From: Pseudoclavibacter sp. 13-3
GTDB lineage: Bacteria > Actinomycetota > Actinomycetes > Actinomycetales > Microbacteriaceae
Reading direction: 5' to 3'
DNA: 64,000 nt
Assembly: GCF_021168475.1 (NCBI RefSeq)
Contig: NZ_JAJOZT010000001.1
Span: 715,238 to 779,237, forward strand
The position numbers were made by a program, and so were the translations under genes. The notes beneath the pieces are model-generated. The model saw nothing but the letters and a program-made list of their open reading frames with translations, searched no databases and was not told where the DNA came from. Positions 24,571-34,869 of this stretch are shown in pieces; position 1 is the stretch's first letter; every line of letters begins with the position of its first letter.

Positions 24571-27500
24571 TCACGCTGTCTCTGGAACGTCGAATTCGAT
24601 CTTCCCCTTCCAGATGGAGATTGCGCCCGAGACGTCGATCAGTTTGAACTTCTTCAGGCGAAAGTTCACGACCGGAATGCGGATCTGTGCTTCACCGCCG
24701 GCCGAGGCCTTGAGGTCGACCGCTCCCTCGAAAGCGATGTGGTTGGCAGGCCTCCCGGCAATCTCTGTTGCCGTGCGGGTCATCGTCGCAGTGATCTGCG
24801 GGCCCACCGTTGCCGTGACGCCGAGCCCTGCCGCACCGTACAGAAGCACTCCCATGTCCAGAGTGGGCCCAGCCGACGTCGACACCGTGACCTTCTGAGC
24901 AAGGTCGGGCACATCCCTCAGCCCCTCGGCGACGGGCCGCGGCCCGTCACCGCTGTCGACGCTCGTCGCGATCCTCTTCAGCTTGCCGTCCGAGTACACG
25001 AAGCCGTACTCGGACGAACGGACGATGGCGAACGCCAGAGAGGCCTCTCCCTTCACCTTGAACGAAGCTCCGATGCTGATGTCCGCGTACGGTTTGAAGA
25101 TCACGGGAATCGGCCCGGCCATGATCGTGATCGGGGTGATCGGCAGTTTGACGAGCTCGTAGCCCACCTTCGCATCCGCTGAGAAAGAAATCCACGCGTT
25201 GAACTCGACCTTCGCATTCGTATCATTCGTCAACACCATTTCCATGGACTGCAGGTTCGGTCGCGGGATGAACCCCGCAAACTTCTTCCATCCGATCTTC
25301 ACGCCGATGGTGGCGCTCAGACTGAGTGACCCGGTCAATGAGAGAGAGACGCCACCGGCGGCCTTGAGCCCGGCCTTCTGCGAGCTCCGCTGATCCGCAG
25401 GAAGCTTGGAGACGTCATTGCCCGGGTCGAGCTTGTCCTCGTTGGTCGACCAGGCGAGCTGAATGTTCGTGTTGAAGGTTGCCTTCTTCTGCACGGCGCT
25501 CAGCAGCGTCGGTGTCGCAGGCGCCGTCGCCAAGTCGCACTGAGCGGCTGCGAGCGACTCTGCGCCGTTCGCCGTCTCGTCATCGGGCATGTCTTCAACG
25601 GTGGAGCAGTCCCGAGACCCCGCGTCGATACTTCCCGGGGAGAAGTCCTCCTCGTCTCCAATGGCAACGGGCTGCACATCGTCACCGGTCTCACTGTGCA
25701 CGATGGTCACGTCATCGGTGTCCGGCTGCGGCACAGCCACATCGCTTGTGTGAATCGGCTGATCGCTCGCGACCTCGGCCAGGTTCTGCTGATCAGCGAG
25801 ATCGAGCTGCTGGAAGACATCGGTGAGCACGGCCTCCGTGGTGCTCACCACCCAGCCGTTCTGCCGATGATCGATCGCCGTGACCCGCCGCAGCAGACCG
25901 GTGTCATTCGTGCCGGTCGTCCCGACCACGAACACATCGCCCGGTACGAACGCCGGCTCCGTGGCGAGTGTTACCGTCTGCGCAGTGACCGCGAGAAGCT
26001 GCTGTGCCGACGCTGCAGAGTTGGCTCGCAGGAGCGACGCCGCCGCGCTCTCCCCGGCAGACTGTGCCAAGGCGGTTTCTGCCTTCTCGAAGACGCCGTC
26101 GCGCAGCACCCAGGCGTCGTCGGAGACCATGGGCGTGCTGTCATCGTCTGTGACGTTCACCGTCACGTCGATCTGCTGCTGCGCGAGCACGGCGCCGCCC
26201 GAGTTCTTCGCCACGACGGTGTACGTGTATGTTCCGCTCTTCGGAGCTCCGATCTCAGCGGTCCAGGCGAGTTCTTCGGGGTGGTCGTCTGAGGAGGTCA
26301 GCTCCGCCGTCGTCACCAGCGATGGCATCGAGGCATTCGCTTCACGCGCGAAGATCTCGACCCGGTCAGGAAGCTCACCGTTCTTCTGCAGCAGGCCCTC
26401 GATGGTGAACGTGGCGCTGTGCTCGAGATCTTCGGTGCTCCCATTCTGCGGCGAGGTGATCACGAGGCGGTCGTTGTCCGTCTCTCCACCGCCGGCTGCG
26501 TCATCGCTCAGCACATACTGACGAATGGTCAGGGTGACGTCGGCCGCGCCCTCACGAATGGTGATCTGCCCGCCGGCACGCTGGTCTCCGGGAACGGGGA
26601 CGACCATCAGCTCGCTCTCCGTGCGCCCTGGTTCGACGGCCAGACCACGCCCCCGACCGAGATACGGCTCGCCGATCTCTGCCTGTGTGCGCTGCGTAAC
26701 ATGGGTGATGTCGGCCTGCACGAACGCATAGGCCGCACCGCTCGGCGCGTTGGTGAAGTCGATCGACTGCGGCGCATCCGCGGTGACATGGTATTCACGC
26801 GGTTTGCCCTCACCGGGCTCGCTCAGCGCCGTCGCGTTGGCACCGAGGCTGACGATGCCCTGGCCGGAGTTCAGGGTCTGGCTGCCCTGAGCGGCACCGT
26901 CAACCCACCCTCGCACGACCGCGCGCACTGCAGTCGGCTGTTCGGCCGTAACCTCGACCTCTCCCCGTGCGTCGGGGTCGGCAAAGACGTTGACGACGTC
27001 CTCTCCCGCCGACACGGGAACCTGCTGACCGGCGATGGTGAGTGTCTGCGCTTGGGCGGAGTGCACCTGCACGCTCAGTGCGGCTGACCGCACATCCGTG
27101 CTGGGCACCCCTCCTTGGCCGGTCACGCCGAAGCGGACGCTGCCTCCGTTCACCTGATCGGATGCTCCCGCGCTGACCGCACCCAACGGCTCTTCGGAGC
27201 CGATCGGCTGCAGCGACGACGCACCTCCCACCACGGCGTTGGCCCGAGCCTGCGGAGTCGCGGTGGCGTGCAGCCCGCCGGGAGTATTGACGTTCGCACT
27301 GAACGTCGCCATGGTCTCGATGCGCAGCCCCGTGGCCGTGGAGGTGCGCAGGCCGATCGACTTGTCGACGACCGGCATCAGCACCATGGTGCTACGGCTG
27401 TGCCCGCCTTCGACGGTGAGAAAGACATCGCCGCCACTGCTGACATCCGTCGTCTGCCCCGCTGGCGCAGAGAGCACGGTGACTCGGACGAGCGCATCCT

Positions 27501-27861
27501 GCGGATCGGTCTCGGCCGGCTGGCCGCTGGCGGCGAGTTCCAGCGGCACCTTCGCATCTGACGAATCGGGGGTGTCGAACGTCACGGCGGTGGCGGTGGA
27601 GCCGTCAGAGGCGCGCGGCCATTTTCCTGCCTCGGTGTCGACCAGGGGAATGTACGTCTCGCCCGCACCCATGGTCGCGACGCCGCTCGGCGCCTGCAGC
27701 ACGGCGTCGGGGATGACCAGTGAGGGGTCGGCAGCGGCCGACGCGAGCGGTGCCTGGCTCATGCCCACCGCGAGCGCCATCAGGGTGGCAATCGCGATCT
27801 GAGCCACAGAGCGGCTGCGGCGCTGTCTGCGCGCGACCTGAGCAGGGATGCGGATGTTCAT
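24571..27861 (-). CDS. Very large secreted protein of unknown function
   Basis: A 1096-aa protein I cannot assign. Signal peptide in residues 1 to about 44: basic start, hydrophobic IATLMALAVGM, cleavage near PLASAA. Then a beta-rich region to about residue 460, an Ig/PKD-like domain (ATFTIEGLLQKNGELPDRVE to GTYTYTVVAKNSG), and a short GDVFVV...GLLRRVTAID module of the kind found in large bacterial surface proteins. An acidic linker contains the only two cysteines, and a C-terminal beta-rich domain of about 300 residues follows. No sorting signal or terminal TM. Its ATG overlaps the stop of the LARTG protein gene, so the two are coupled and probably interact outside the cell. Confidence 0.8.
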   Translation of the reverse strand: MNIRIPAQVARRQRRSRSVAQIAIATLMALAVGMSQAPLASAAADPSLVIPDAVLQAPSGVATMGAGETYIPLVDTEAGKWPRASDGSTATAVTFDTPDSSDAKVPLELAASGQPAETDPQDALVRVTVLSAPAGQTTDVSSGGDVFLTVEGGHSRSTMVLMPVVDKSIGLRTSTATGLRIETMATFSANVNTPGGLHATATPQARANAVVGGASSLQPIGSEEPLGAVSAGASDQVNGGSVRFGVTGQGGVPSTDVRSAALSVQVHSAQAQTLTIAGQQVPVSAGEDVVNVFADPDARGEVEVTAEQPTAVRAVVRGWVDGAAQGSQTLNSGQGIVSLGANATALSEPGEGKPREYHVTADAPQSIDFTNAPSGAAYAFVQADITHVTQRTQAEIGEPYLGRGRGLAVEPGRTESELMVVPVPGDQRAGGQITIREGAADVTLTIRQYVLSDDAAGGGETDNDRLVITSPQNGSTEDLEHSATFTIEGLLQKNGELPDRVEIFAREANASMPSLVTTAELTSSDDHPEELAWTAEIGAPKSGTYTYTVVAKNSGGAVLAQQQIDVTVNVTDDDSTPMVSDDAWVLRDGVFEKAETALAQSAGESAAASLLRANSAASAQQLLAVTAQTVTLATEPAFVPGDVFVVGTTGTNDTGLLRRVTAIDHRQNGWVVSTTEAVLTDVFQQLDLADQQNLAEVASDQPIHTSDVAVPQPDTDDVTIVHSETGDDVQPVAIGDEEDFSPGSIDAGSRDCSTVEDMPDDETANGAESLAAAQCDLATAPATPTLLSAVQKKATFNTNIQLAWSTNEDKLDPGNDVSKLPADQRSSQKAGLKAAGGVSLSLTGSLSLSATIGVKIGWKKFAGFIPRPNLQSMEMVLTNDTNAKVEFNAWISFSADAKVGYELVKLPITPITIMAGPIPVIFKPYADISIGASFKVKGEASLAFAIVRSSEYGFVYSDGKLKRIATSVDSGDGPRPVAEGLRDVPDLAQKVTVSTSAGPTLDMGVLLYGAAGLGVTATVGPQITATMTRTATEIAGRPANHIAFEGAVDLKASAGGEAQIRIPVVNFRLKKFKLIDVSGAISIWKGKIEFDVPETA

Positions 27862-28775
27862 CGGTTGTTCTCCTGATCGGTCGAGGTGTCCGTGCTGGCT
27901 GAGTCACGCTGTTCGAGGGCTGAGTGCTTCCCCGAGGCCGTCGCCGTCTGCGGCGAGCGGCGCCGCGCGAACCACATCAGCGCCAGCCCGGCTGCTGCCA
28001 GCGCTGCCACGATGCCGAGCGTCCAGCCGACGACCATGCCGGTGCGCGCCAGCGACCCGGCCCCGGCATCCGCCTGCGTCTCTGCGTTCTCAGCGCCATC
28101 AGAGGCTGCTGAGGGTGTCGTATCGCCGGCGCCTTGGCCGTTGACGTCTTCGTCTGCGCCTGCGTGCCCGTTGTCATCGCTGCACTCGCTGGCGTCAGGC
28201 TGATCGGCGTCTCCCGGTTCGTCGAGGGCGAGCGGCATCACCCGCTGCCCGGCGTCGACCCAAGCGCCCGACGCGTCGAGCGTGGTCAACGCGACCGTGG
28301 ACTGTTCGATGTCGGTCTGTGGCGTGCTGACGCTGAGGGTGTAGTCGCCGACGCTCATCGGCACCACGACGGTCACGCCCCACGTGGTCGCGTGCACCGC
28401 CGACTGCCCGTCGGTTGCTCCGGCCGTGCCGTCGATGACGGTCACCTCGGGGTCGCCGCTCTCGGTGCCCTCCCGGTCGAGGGTGACGTGCAGCGTGGCC
28501 GGGTCGAGGTTCGACTGCTCGATGTCGATCCACGCAGACGTCACCTCGGCACGATCGACGCTCAGCTGCGCGATGCCGCGACGCAGGGCCGTCGACGCGG
28601 GCTCCGGTGACGGTGTGCACATGACCTGCTGGGTGCTCTTCGTAGTGAGCATGCCCTGCGGGTGACGGTCTTCCGTGCTGTCGCCGGATGCTGCGGCGGC
28701 GGATGCAGCGGTGGCCGGGCAGGCTATGAGCAGAGCCGCAGCAGCGCAGGCTGCGAGCGAGGGCAGGAGCTTCAT
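27858..28775 (-). CDS. Surface protein with LARTG sorting signal
   Basis: A 305-aa exported protein. The N-terminus is hydrophobic with a lipobox-like LLIAC at residue 19 and an alternative signal-peptidase I site near TAASA. An ordered beta-rich region covers residues of about 45 to 185, and an acidic Asp/Gly/Ala linker covers 185 to 235. The end has LARTG, a membrane span (MVVGWTLGIVAALAAAGL) and ARRR. LAxTG is the signal of class E sortases in high-GC Gram-positives. A 30-residue polar tail after the Arg cluster is unusually long. First gene of the coupled unit with the 1096-aa protein. GAGGAG ribosome site. Confidence 0.82.
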   Translation of the reverse strand: MKLLPSLAACAAAALLIACPATAASAAAASGDSTEDRHPQGMLTTKSTQQVMCTPSPEPASTALRRGIAQLSVDRAEVTSAWIDIEQSNLDPATLHVTLDREGTESGDPEVTVIDGTAGATDGQSAVHATTWGVTVVVPMSVGDYTLSVSTPQTDIEQSTVALTTLDASGAWVDAGQRVMPLALDEPGDADQPDASECSDDNGHAGADEDVNGQGAGDTTPSAASDGAENAETQADAGAGSLARTGMVVGWTLGIVAALAAAGLALMWFARRRSPQTATASGKHSALEQRDSASTDTSTDQENNR

Positions 28776-28845
28776 CGGAGATCTCCTCAGTGATCAGTCG
28801 GCCACACTGCCCGAGAAGGCAGAGACCGTTGGCGGTGATGTGCTC

Positions 28846-28870
28846 TCAGTGTGCAGTCAGTGTGCACACA
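28846..28870 (-). promoter_or_regulatory. Direct repeats upstream of the surface-protein unit
   Basis: TCAGTGTGCA occurs at 28846-28855 and 28857-28866, spaced 11 bp, one helical turn. The second runs into the palindromic TGTGCACA. It lies 71 to 95 bp upstream of the LARTG gene start, a typical activator position. A link to the LuxR-type regulator is a guess. Confidence 0.5.
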
Positions 28871-28962
28871 GGCGAGCCACATCACCGCCGATCACGTAGG
28901 GTGCCTGAGGAAAACGCGTACCCCTGGACGGCCGCGGGACTGGCAGCGGTCGTGGCCGGCCG

Positions 28963-30351
28963 TCAGCGCTTGCGCGTGCCCGGCAGCACCGCCAGCGAGA
29001 TCACCACGAAGCCCAGCACGAGCACGAATGCGTGCAGGATGCCGAAGTGCTCGGCCAGCACGCCCAGTGCCGGAGGCCCCGCGAGCGAAGCCGAGTAGCC
29101 GAAGATCGACACCATGCTCACGCGCTTGGTCGCATCCGTGGGGTGATCGGCGGCCAGCGACATGCCGACCGGGAATCCCAGCGACGCGCCCAGCCCCCAG
29201 AGCGCTGTTGCGGCGAAGATCAGCGGCGTGCCCGCGGCGAAGATGAAGACTCCGAGGCCGATCGATGCCACCGTCGCGCAGCACAGCAGCACGCGGGTCG
29301 TGCCGAGGCGATCGACCAGCGGCCCGCCGACGAGGCGCCCGACGGTCATCGCCGCCACGAACGTCGCGTAGACCAGAGCGGCGCCGCCGTGGTCGAGACC
29401 GTGGCCTTCGACCGCGGCGAGACTCAGCCAGTCGTTGGCCGAGCCTTCGACGAATGACATGCCGACCATCATCACGCCGATGAGCAGCAGCCGACGGTCG
29501 GCGAGCAGCCCGAGCCTGGCACGCAGGCCGGTCTTCCTCGTCGTGGTCGTCGCAGTGCCTGACTGGGGTTCGTCGACGACAGCTGCGGCCGCACGTTCGT
29601 TGGTCTCGCCGAAGTGGATGCGCTGCAGCGCGGCGACGCCGGGCACGGAGCGGACCGTTCCCAGCCCCGCTACGACGAGGAACACCGAGGCGAAGGCCAG
29701 ATACGGCAGCAGAGCCGTGCCTGACGAGGCGGCGAATGCGCCGAGGAGCGCGCCGGTGATCGTTCCGGCGCTGTAGCAGGCGTGCATCATCGGCAGCAGG
29801 GTGCGTCCGACCCGTTTCTCCACCGTCGTGCCCTCGAGGTTCATCGTGACCGATGACGAGCTCAGCGAGAATCCGAAGATCATCAGGGCGACGAAGGTCA
29901 GGCTGCTGGAAGCCAGCAGGTCTGCTGCAAGGCCGATCGCAGTCAGGCCGATTCCCACCCCGGTGATCGCCGCGGTGAGCATGCGTCGGGCCCCGAGGCG
30001 TGCGATGAGCGCCGGTGCGACCACCAGCCCGAGGATCGAGCCGCTGGAAAGGCCCACCAGCAGCAGAGCGACTCCCCCGCTGCCGATGCCCAGGCGTGCG
30101 CTGACCTCCGGGATGCGCGCCACCCACACCGCAGTCGAGATGCCCGCGAGCGCGAAGATCACGCAGATCGCGTTGCGCCATGCGGCCAGCGTGCTCTGCC
30201 CGGTGCCGATCAGGATGCGCGACAGCGGATGCCGTGCGACAGGCGTCGTCGTCTGCTGGGCTGCGGGGCTGCCGTGAGCGGAGGGAGAGACGACACTGAT
30301 TGAGCCGGTGAGCACGGGGATGGAGCTCGTCACGGCGCTGATCTCGGACAC
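28963..30351 (-). CDS. MFS transporter (YbjJ-like)
   Basis: A 462-aa major facilitator with 12 predicted membrane segments. The N-terminal 55 residues are Ser/Thr-rich and cytosolic; TM1 begins near NAICVIFALAGISTAVW. It has VAPALIARLGARRMLTAA in loop 2-3 and VGGPLVDRLGTTRVLL as the equivalent in the second half. The start is GTG with AAAGGA upstream. Substrate unknown; relatives are annotated as YbjJ or fucose-type permeases. Confidence 0.85.
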   Translation of the reverse strand: MSEISAVTSSIPVLTGSISVVSPSAHGSPAAQQTTTPVARHPLSRILIGTGQSTLAAWRNAICVIFALAGISTAVWVARIPEVSARLGIGSGGVALLLVGLSSGSILGLVVAPALIARLGARRMLTAAITGVGIGLTAIGLAADLLASSSLTFVALMIFGFSLSSSSVTMNLEGTTVEKRVGRTLLPMMHACYSAGTITGALLGAFAASSGTALLPYLAFASVFLVVAGLGTVRSVPGVAALQRIHFGETNERAAAAVVDEPQSGTATTTTRKTGLRARLGLLADRRLLLIGVMMVGMSFVEGSANDWLSLAAVEGHGLDHGGAALVYATFVAAMTVGRLVGGPLVDRLGTTRVLLCCATVASIGLGVFIFAAGTPLIFAATALWGLGASLGFPVGMSLAADHPTDATKRVSMVSIFGYSASLAGPPALGVLAEHFGILHAFVLVLGFVVISLAVLPGTRKR

Positions 30352-31103
30352 TGCGTTCCTTTCTCGGGGTTCATGCTGCTGGTTGCTTGGGTGCTGGTCG
30401 GTGGTCGGTTATCGGTGGTCGGTGTGCAGTGGTCAGTCGACAGTTCGACACGTGGCCTGTGCGCCCGGATGCTTCGTGCACTGCGGCGCAGACGGTCACG
30501 TCCGTGTGACCGGCGACGACGTCTTTTGGGGCACAGTGCAGCGCCGCAACGATGCGATTCATCGCTCACTGTGAAAGGGATGACCACTGGCATTGTGGTC
30601 TGGGATACCGAGATCCTTCTCGGCGAATTGAATACGATGCTACGGCCGATGCTCACTGCTCTGCAAGGCTGCCGCACATCTTTTTTCCCGGGCGTGTCGC
30701 GCCGTCAGCCATGGCAGATCGCCGGCAGCCGAGACCACGAAATTCATGTCCGCGCCGAATGATTTTCTCGCCCCCGCACCGGCTCTCTCTGCTCCGGCCC
30801 CACGCACCACTTCCCTACACCGGCACCCTGCACCGGCCCCATGCACCGGCACCCTGCTCCGGCACCCTGCTCCGGCACCCTGCACCGGCTCTGTGCTCCG
30901 CTTCCCTACATCGGCTCCCTACTCCGGCCGCCCACGCGCCGCGAGCCGCAAGCCACGAGCCAATAGCGCGGTGCTCCGTTGCTCGAGCAGCCCCTCCCCA
31001 CACACGCACACCGCACCCCACCAGACACCAGACACCAGACAGCAGACAGCAGACAGCAGACAGCAGACAGCAGCGCACCTCACCACAACCCGATCATCGG
31101 CCA
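30352..31103. other. 752-bp repetitive non-coding region
   Basis: I see no credible gene. From 30806 to 30930 it consists of degenerate units around CACCGGCACCCTG; 30391-30430 repeats GGTGGTCGGT. At 31022-31073 there is a 7-bp tandem repeat. AT-rich stretches near 30560-30640 (ATTGTGG, GAATTGAATACG) may hold the MFS promoter side. The DNA looks like neutral, slippage-prone accessory sequence. Confidence 0.55.
31022..31073. repeat. 7-bp tandem repeat, CAGACAS
   Basis: Seven consecutive units (two CAGACAC then five CAGACAG) plus a partial CAG. It lies 31 bp beyond the stop of the DUF559 gene, outside any coding frame, and is prone to copy-number change. Confidence 0.9.
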
Positions 31104-32099
31104 TTACACGGATCGACGCAGAAGCACCTGCCGCACACGCTGAACGAACCGTCTGGCGCGTTCCGGATTGATCAGGATCGCAAAATCCGCCTGCTCCACG
31201 TGACACCCAGCCTCGCGGAGCGCCCGCAACCGTTCCCGGTCGCGCGAATACTGTGCCCGCGAGGTCCGATGCTGGTCTCCGTCGAATTCCACGATCACCC
31301 TGCACTCCGGGTAGACCATGTCGCCTCGGGCGATGAAGGTTCCGGTCGCATCAAAGATATTCACATTGAGTTCTGGCTCTGGCAGACCAGCGTGCACGAG
31401 CAGAAGCCTCAGCAGGGTCTCCATCGGCGACTGCGCTCCGTCACGCACGCTGCGGGCGACCCGCCGCATCCGCCGACAATTGCGACCGCTCAGACCGTCT
31501 GCCCAGGCGATTGCCTCGCCAGGCGTTGCGACGGGGTGGCGCCCGTCTGAGCGCAGATTGCTGCGACAGACGAGATGGTCTCCGACGGCGACGAGGTCAT
31601 CATCGGTATACGCCAGTTCTTCAGAGAGCATGCGCCAGACGGTGAATGGGTCGACAACGGGAAGCCCATCGACGACATGCCGGTGTGCCGAGAGTGGCAG
31701 CCGACGCCCTTTCACGCCCCGTCGTCGAGGCTGCGTGACTGTCCGTGGGCAGCCGACATCGATGTGCTCCGGTGCGGCCACCCCGACAATGAGGCTGAGC
31801 GGGAGAGGAAGCTTCCAGATCAGCGCAGCTGTCAGATGGGTGAAGGCCATCCCCGGCTTCATCAAGGGCAGATACAGATGCGCACGACGCAGGAGTTCGG
31901 CCCTCAGCCTCTCACCTCTGCTCGACCCGAGTGGCAGCGGGTCGGTGTACGCGTCTGGGCAGCGGATGCCGTGGAAGGGCTTGTGCAGATCACCCGCGCT
32001 GAGCCGATGCCGGTTGACGCCAAGGCGCCCAGCCTCCTGCACGGAAAATGGTCGATATCGGAGCTGGAGCGGTAGAGGCTCAGGCCGGTGCGGTGTCAT
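31104..32099 (-). CDS. DUF559 (VSR-like) domain protein with AbiEi-like N-terminus
   Basis: A 331-aa protein of a family frequent in actinobacteria. The N-terminal 40 residues (YRPFSVQEAGRLGVNRHRL) resemble the winged-helix start of AbiEi_4-type antitoxins. The C-terminal DUF559 domain has the PD-(D/E)xK-like core RGDMVYPECRVIVEFDGDQH and FAILINPERARRFVQRV. No toxin partner is next to it, so it is not a complete toxin-antitoxin pair. Start at ATG 32099; an upstream start would add 31 unrelated residues. It is flanked on both sides by repetitive DNA, suggesting accessory origin. Function unknown. Confidence 0.75.
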   Translation of the reverse strand: MTPHRPEPLPLQLRYRPFSVQEAGRLGVNRHRLSAGDLHKPFHGIRCPDAYTDPLPLGSSRGERLRAELLRRAHLYLPLMKPGMAFTHLTAALIWKLPLPLSLIVGVAAPEHIDVGCPRTVTQPRRRGVKGRRLPLSAHRHVVDGLPVVDPFTVWRMLSEELAYTDDDLVAVGDHLVCRSNLRSDGRHPVATPGEAIAWADGLSGRNCRRMRRVARSVRDGAQSPMETLLRLLLVHAGLPEPELNVNIFDATGTFIARGDMVYPECRVIVEFDGDQHRTSRAQYSRDRERLRALREAGCHVEQADFAILINPERARRFVQRVRQVLLRRSV

Positions 32100-32477
32100 A
32101 GGCCTAGCTTGGCGTGCGACGGAGCGTCGCAGCAGCGTCGCAGGCCCAATGTGGAGAGACCTGTCAGGCCTACTCCGCTGTGCAGAGAGCATACGCGGAT
32201 CCGGGGAGGACCCTGCGAAAGAGGATCCTGCGAGACCCGAAGCGCCGGGTGACTGTGCTCAGTGCCGGCACCAACTGCCCGTACCAACTGCCGGCACCAG
32301 CTGCCCGCACCAAGTGGATACACGAGTGCCTGCATCGAATTTGCAGAATCACTGCCCATTCTTCACGCTAGGACCGCTTTTCTACCAACTCGCTGACGAG
32401 CCCGCTGCACACACGGGGTGTGCCACGGGCCGGGCGCGTCAGGGGGGGCAGGGAGGTCGGGGCAGCACCAGCACCCG
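32100..32477. other. Non-coding spacer with short repeats
   Basis: No supported gene. Near 32265-32315 there are tandem-like variants of CACCAACTGCCCGTA / CACCAGCTGCCCGCA with a period of about 13 to 16 bp. The rest shows no structure I recognise; it probably includes the DUF559 promoter. Confidence 0.45.
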
Positions 32478-32514
32478 AAACGAGCAGAGCCCCGCCGCGG
32501 GTGCGACGAGGCTC
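32478..32514 (-). terminator. Terminator of the guaB-guaA block
   Basis: On the minus strand GAGCCTCGTCGC pairs along all 12 bases (two G-U) with GCGGCGGGGCTC around an ACCC tetraloop (32514-32487), followed by TGCTCGTTT. It lies 60 bp after the guaA stop. Confidence 0.82.
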
Positions 32515-32571
32515 CTCAGTCAGCGGCTCGACCATGCCCGCAGGCTCACACCCACGCGGCCGGGGCCGCCG

Positions 32572-34186
<1,615 letters not shown>

Positions 34187-34190
<4 letters not shown>

Positions 34191-34795
34191 TTCGTCTCGC
34201 TGCTTTCGTCGGTGTCGGTTGTGGTCTGTGGTGCGTCGTGTGACGCATTGGGGATGCCATGCTCGCCCGCCTGCGTCGCCGCACCTGCTTCGTCGTCGGC
34301 GACCTGTTTGCGCAGCGCCAGAATGGCCGCGTCATGCGCCTCGGCACGTTGGTTGTGCTCGGCGAGATCTGCACGTGCGACGCGCGACATGCGATGTTCG
34401 ACGAAGAACGAGAGGAACGGCACGATACCGCCCAGCGCGATCGCGACGAAACGCCGCAGCGGCCACCGCAGCAGCGTCCACAGGCGGAAGTCGCTGATCA
34501 GATAGACGACGTACAGCCAGCCGTGCACGATCAGCACGCCGATCGACAGGTTGAGGCCGCCTGCGCTGTCGATGTACTCGGGCAGCGAGGGCACGAAGTT
34601 GAGCAGGTGGCCGCCGCCGGCGAAGACCTCGTAGCCGACGCCGAGCTCACGGTTCCACGGAATGTACTTGAGGAGCATCTCGGCGCAGAGCAGCAGCAGG
34701 AACACACCGGTGATGTAGGCGAAGATGCTGTAGAACCTGATCGCCCCGGGTATGCGCTGCCGATCGCGCTTCGGCAGAATCGGCTGACGGGTCAT
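34187..34795 (-). CDS. DUF3817 membrane protein
   Basis: A 202-aa protein with three membrane segments at residues of about 18 to 125 ([36 protein letters not shown]), matching DUF3817, which sits next to guaA in many actinobacteria. The C-terminal 70 residues are charged, partly helical and acidic, longer than the usual family. Start ATG 34795; ATG 34804 is possible. Coupled to guaA by ATGA. Function unknown. Confidence 0.85.
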
Positions 34796-34869
34796 GGGTT
34801 CCATCTTACCGCGGGCGTTCATCGTGTGCCGTCTGCTCTGGCGTCGGTGCCATGGTCTTCGCTCTCGTC

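Noticed and set aside
28892-30181. Long minus-strand Arg/Ala-rich open frame overlapping the MFS gene
   Set aside because: Its translation is a high-GC shadow of the 462-aa MFS protein in another frame: extremely Arg/Gly-rich, no membrane segments, no ribosome site.
30640-30885. Small Gly/Ala/Cys-rich minus-strand frame
   Set aside because: It is translated from the degenerate CACCGGCACCCTG repeat, with no ribosome site and no conserved segment.
30352-31103. CRISPR array or satellite system
   Set aside because: Repeats are 7 bp or degenerate 12-13 bp units without spacers of constant length, and no cas gene is present.
31104-32099. Complete AbiE toxin-antitoxin system
   Set aside because: Only the AbiEi-like/DUF559 protein is present; no AbiEii nucleotidyltransferase or other toxin gene lies beside it.
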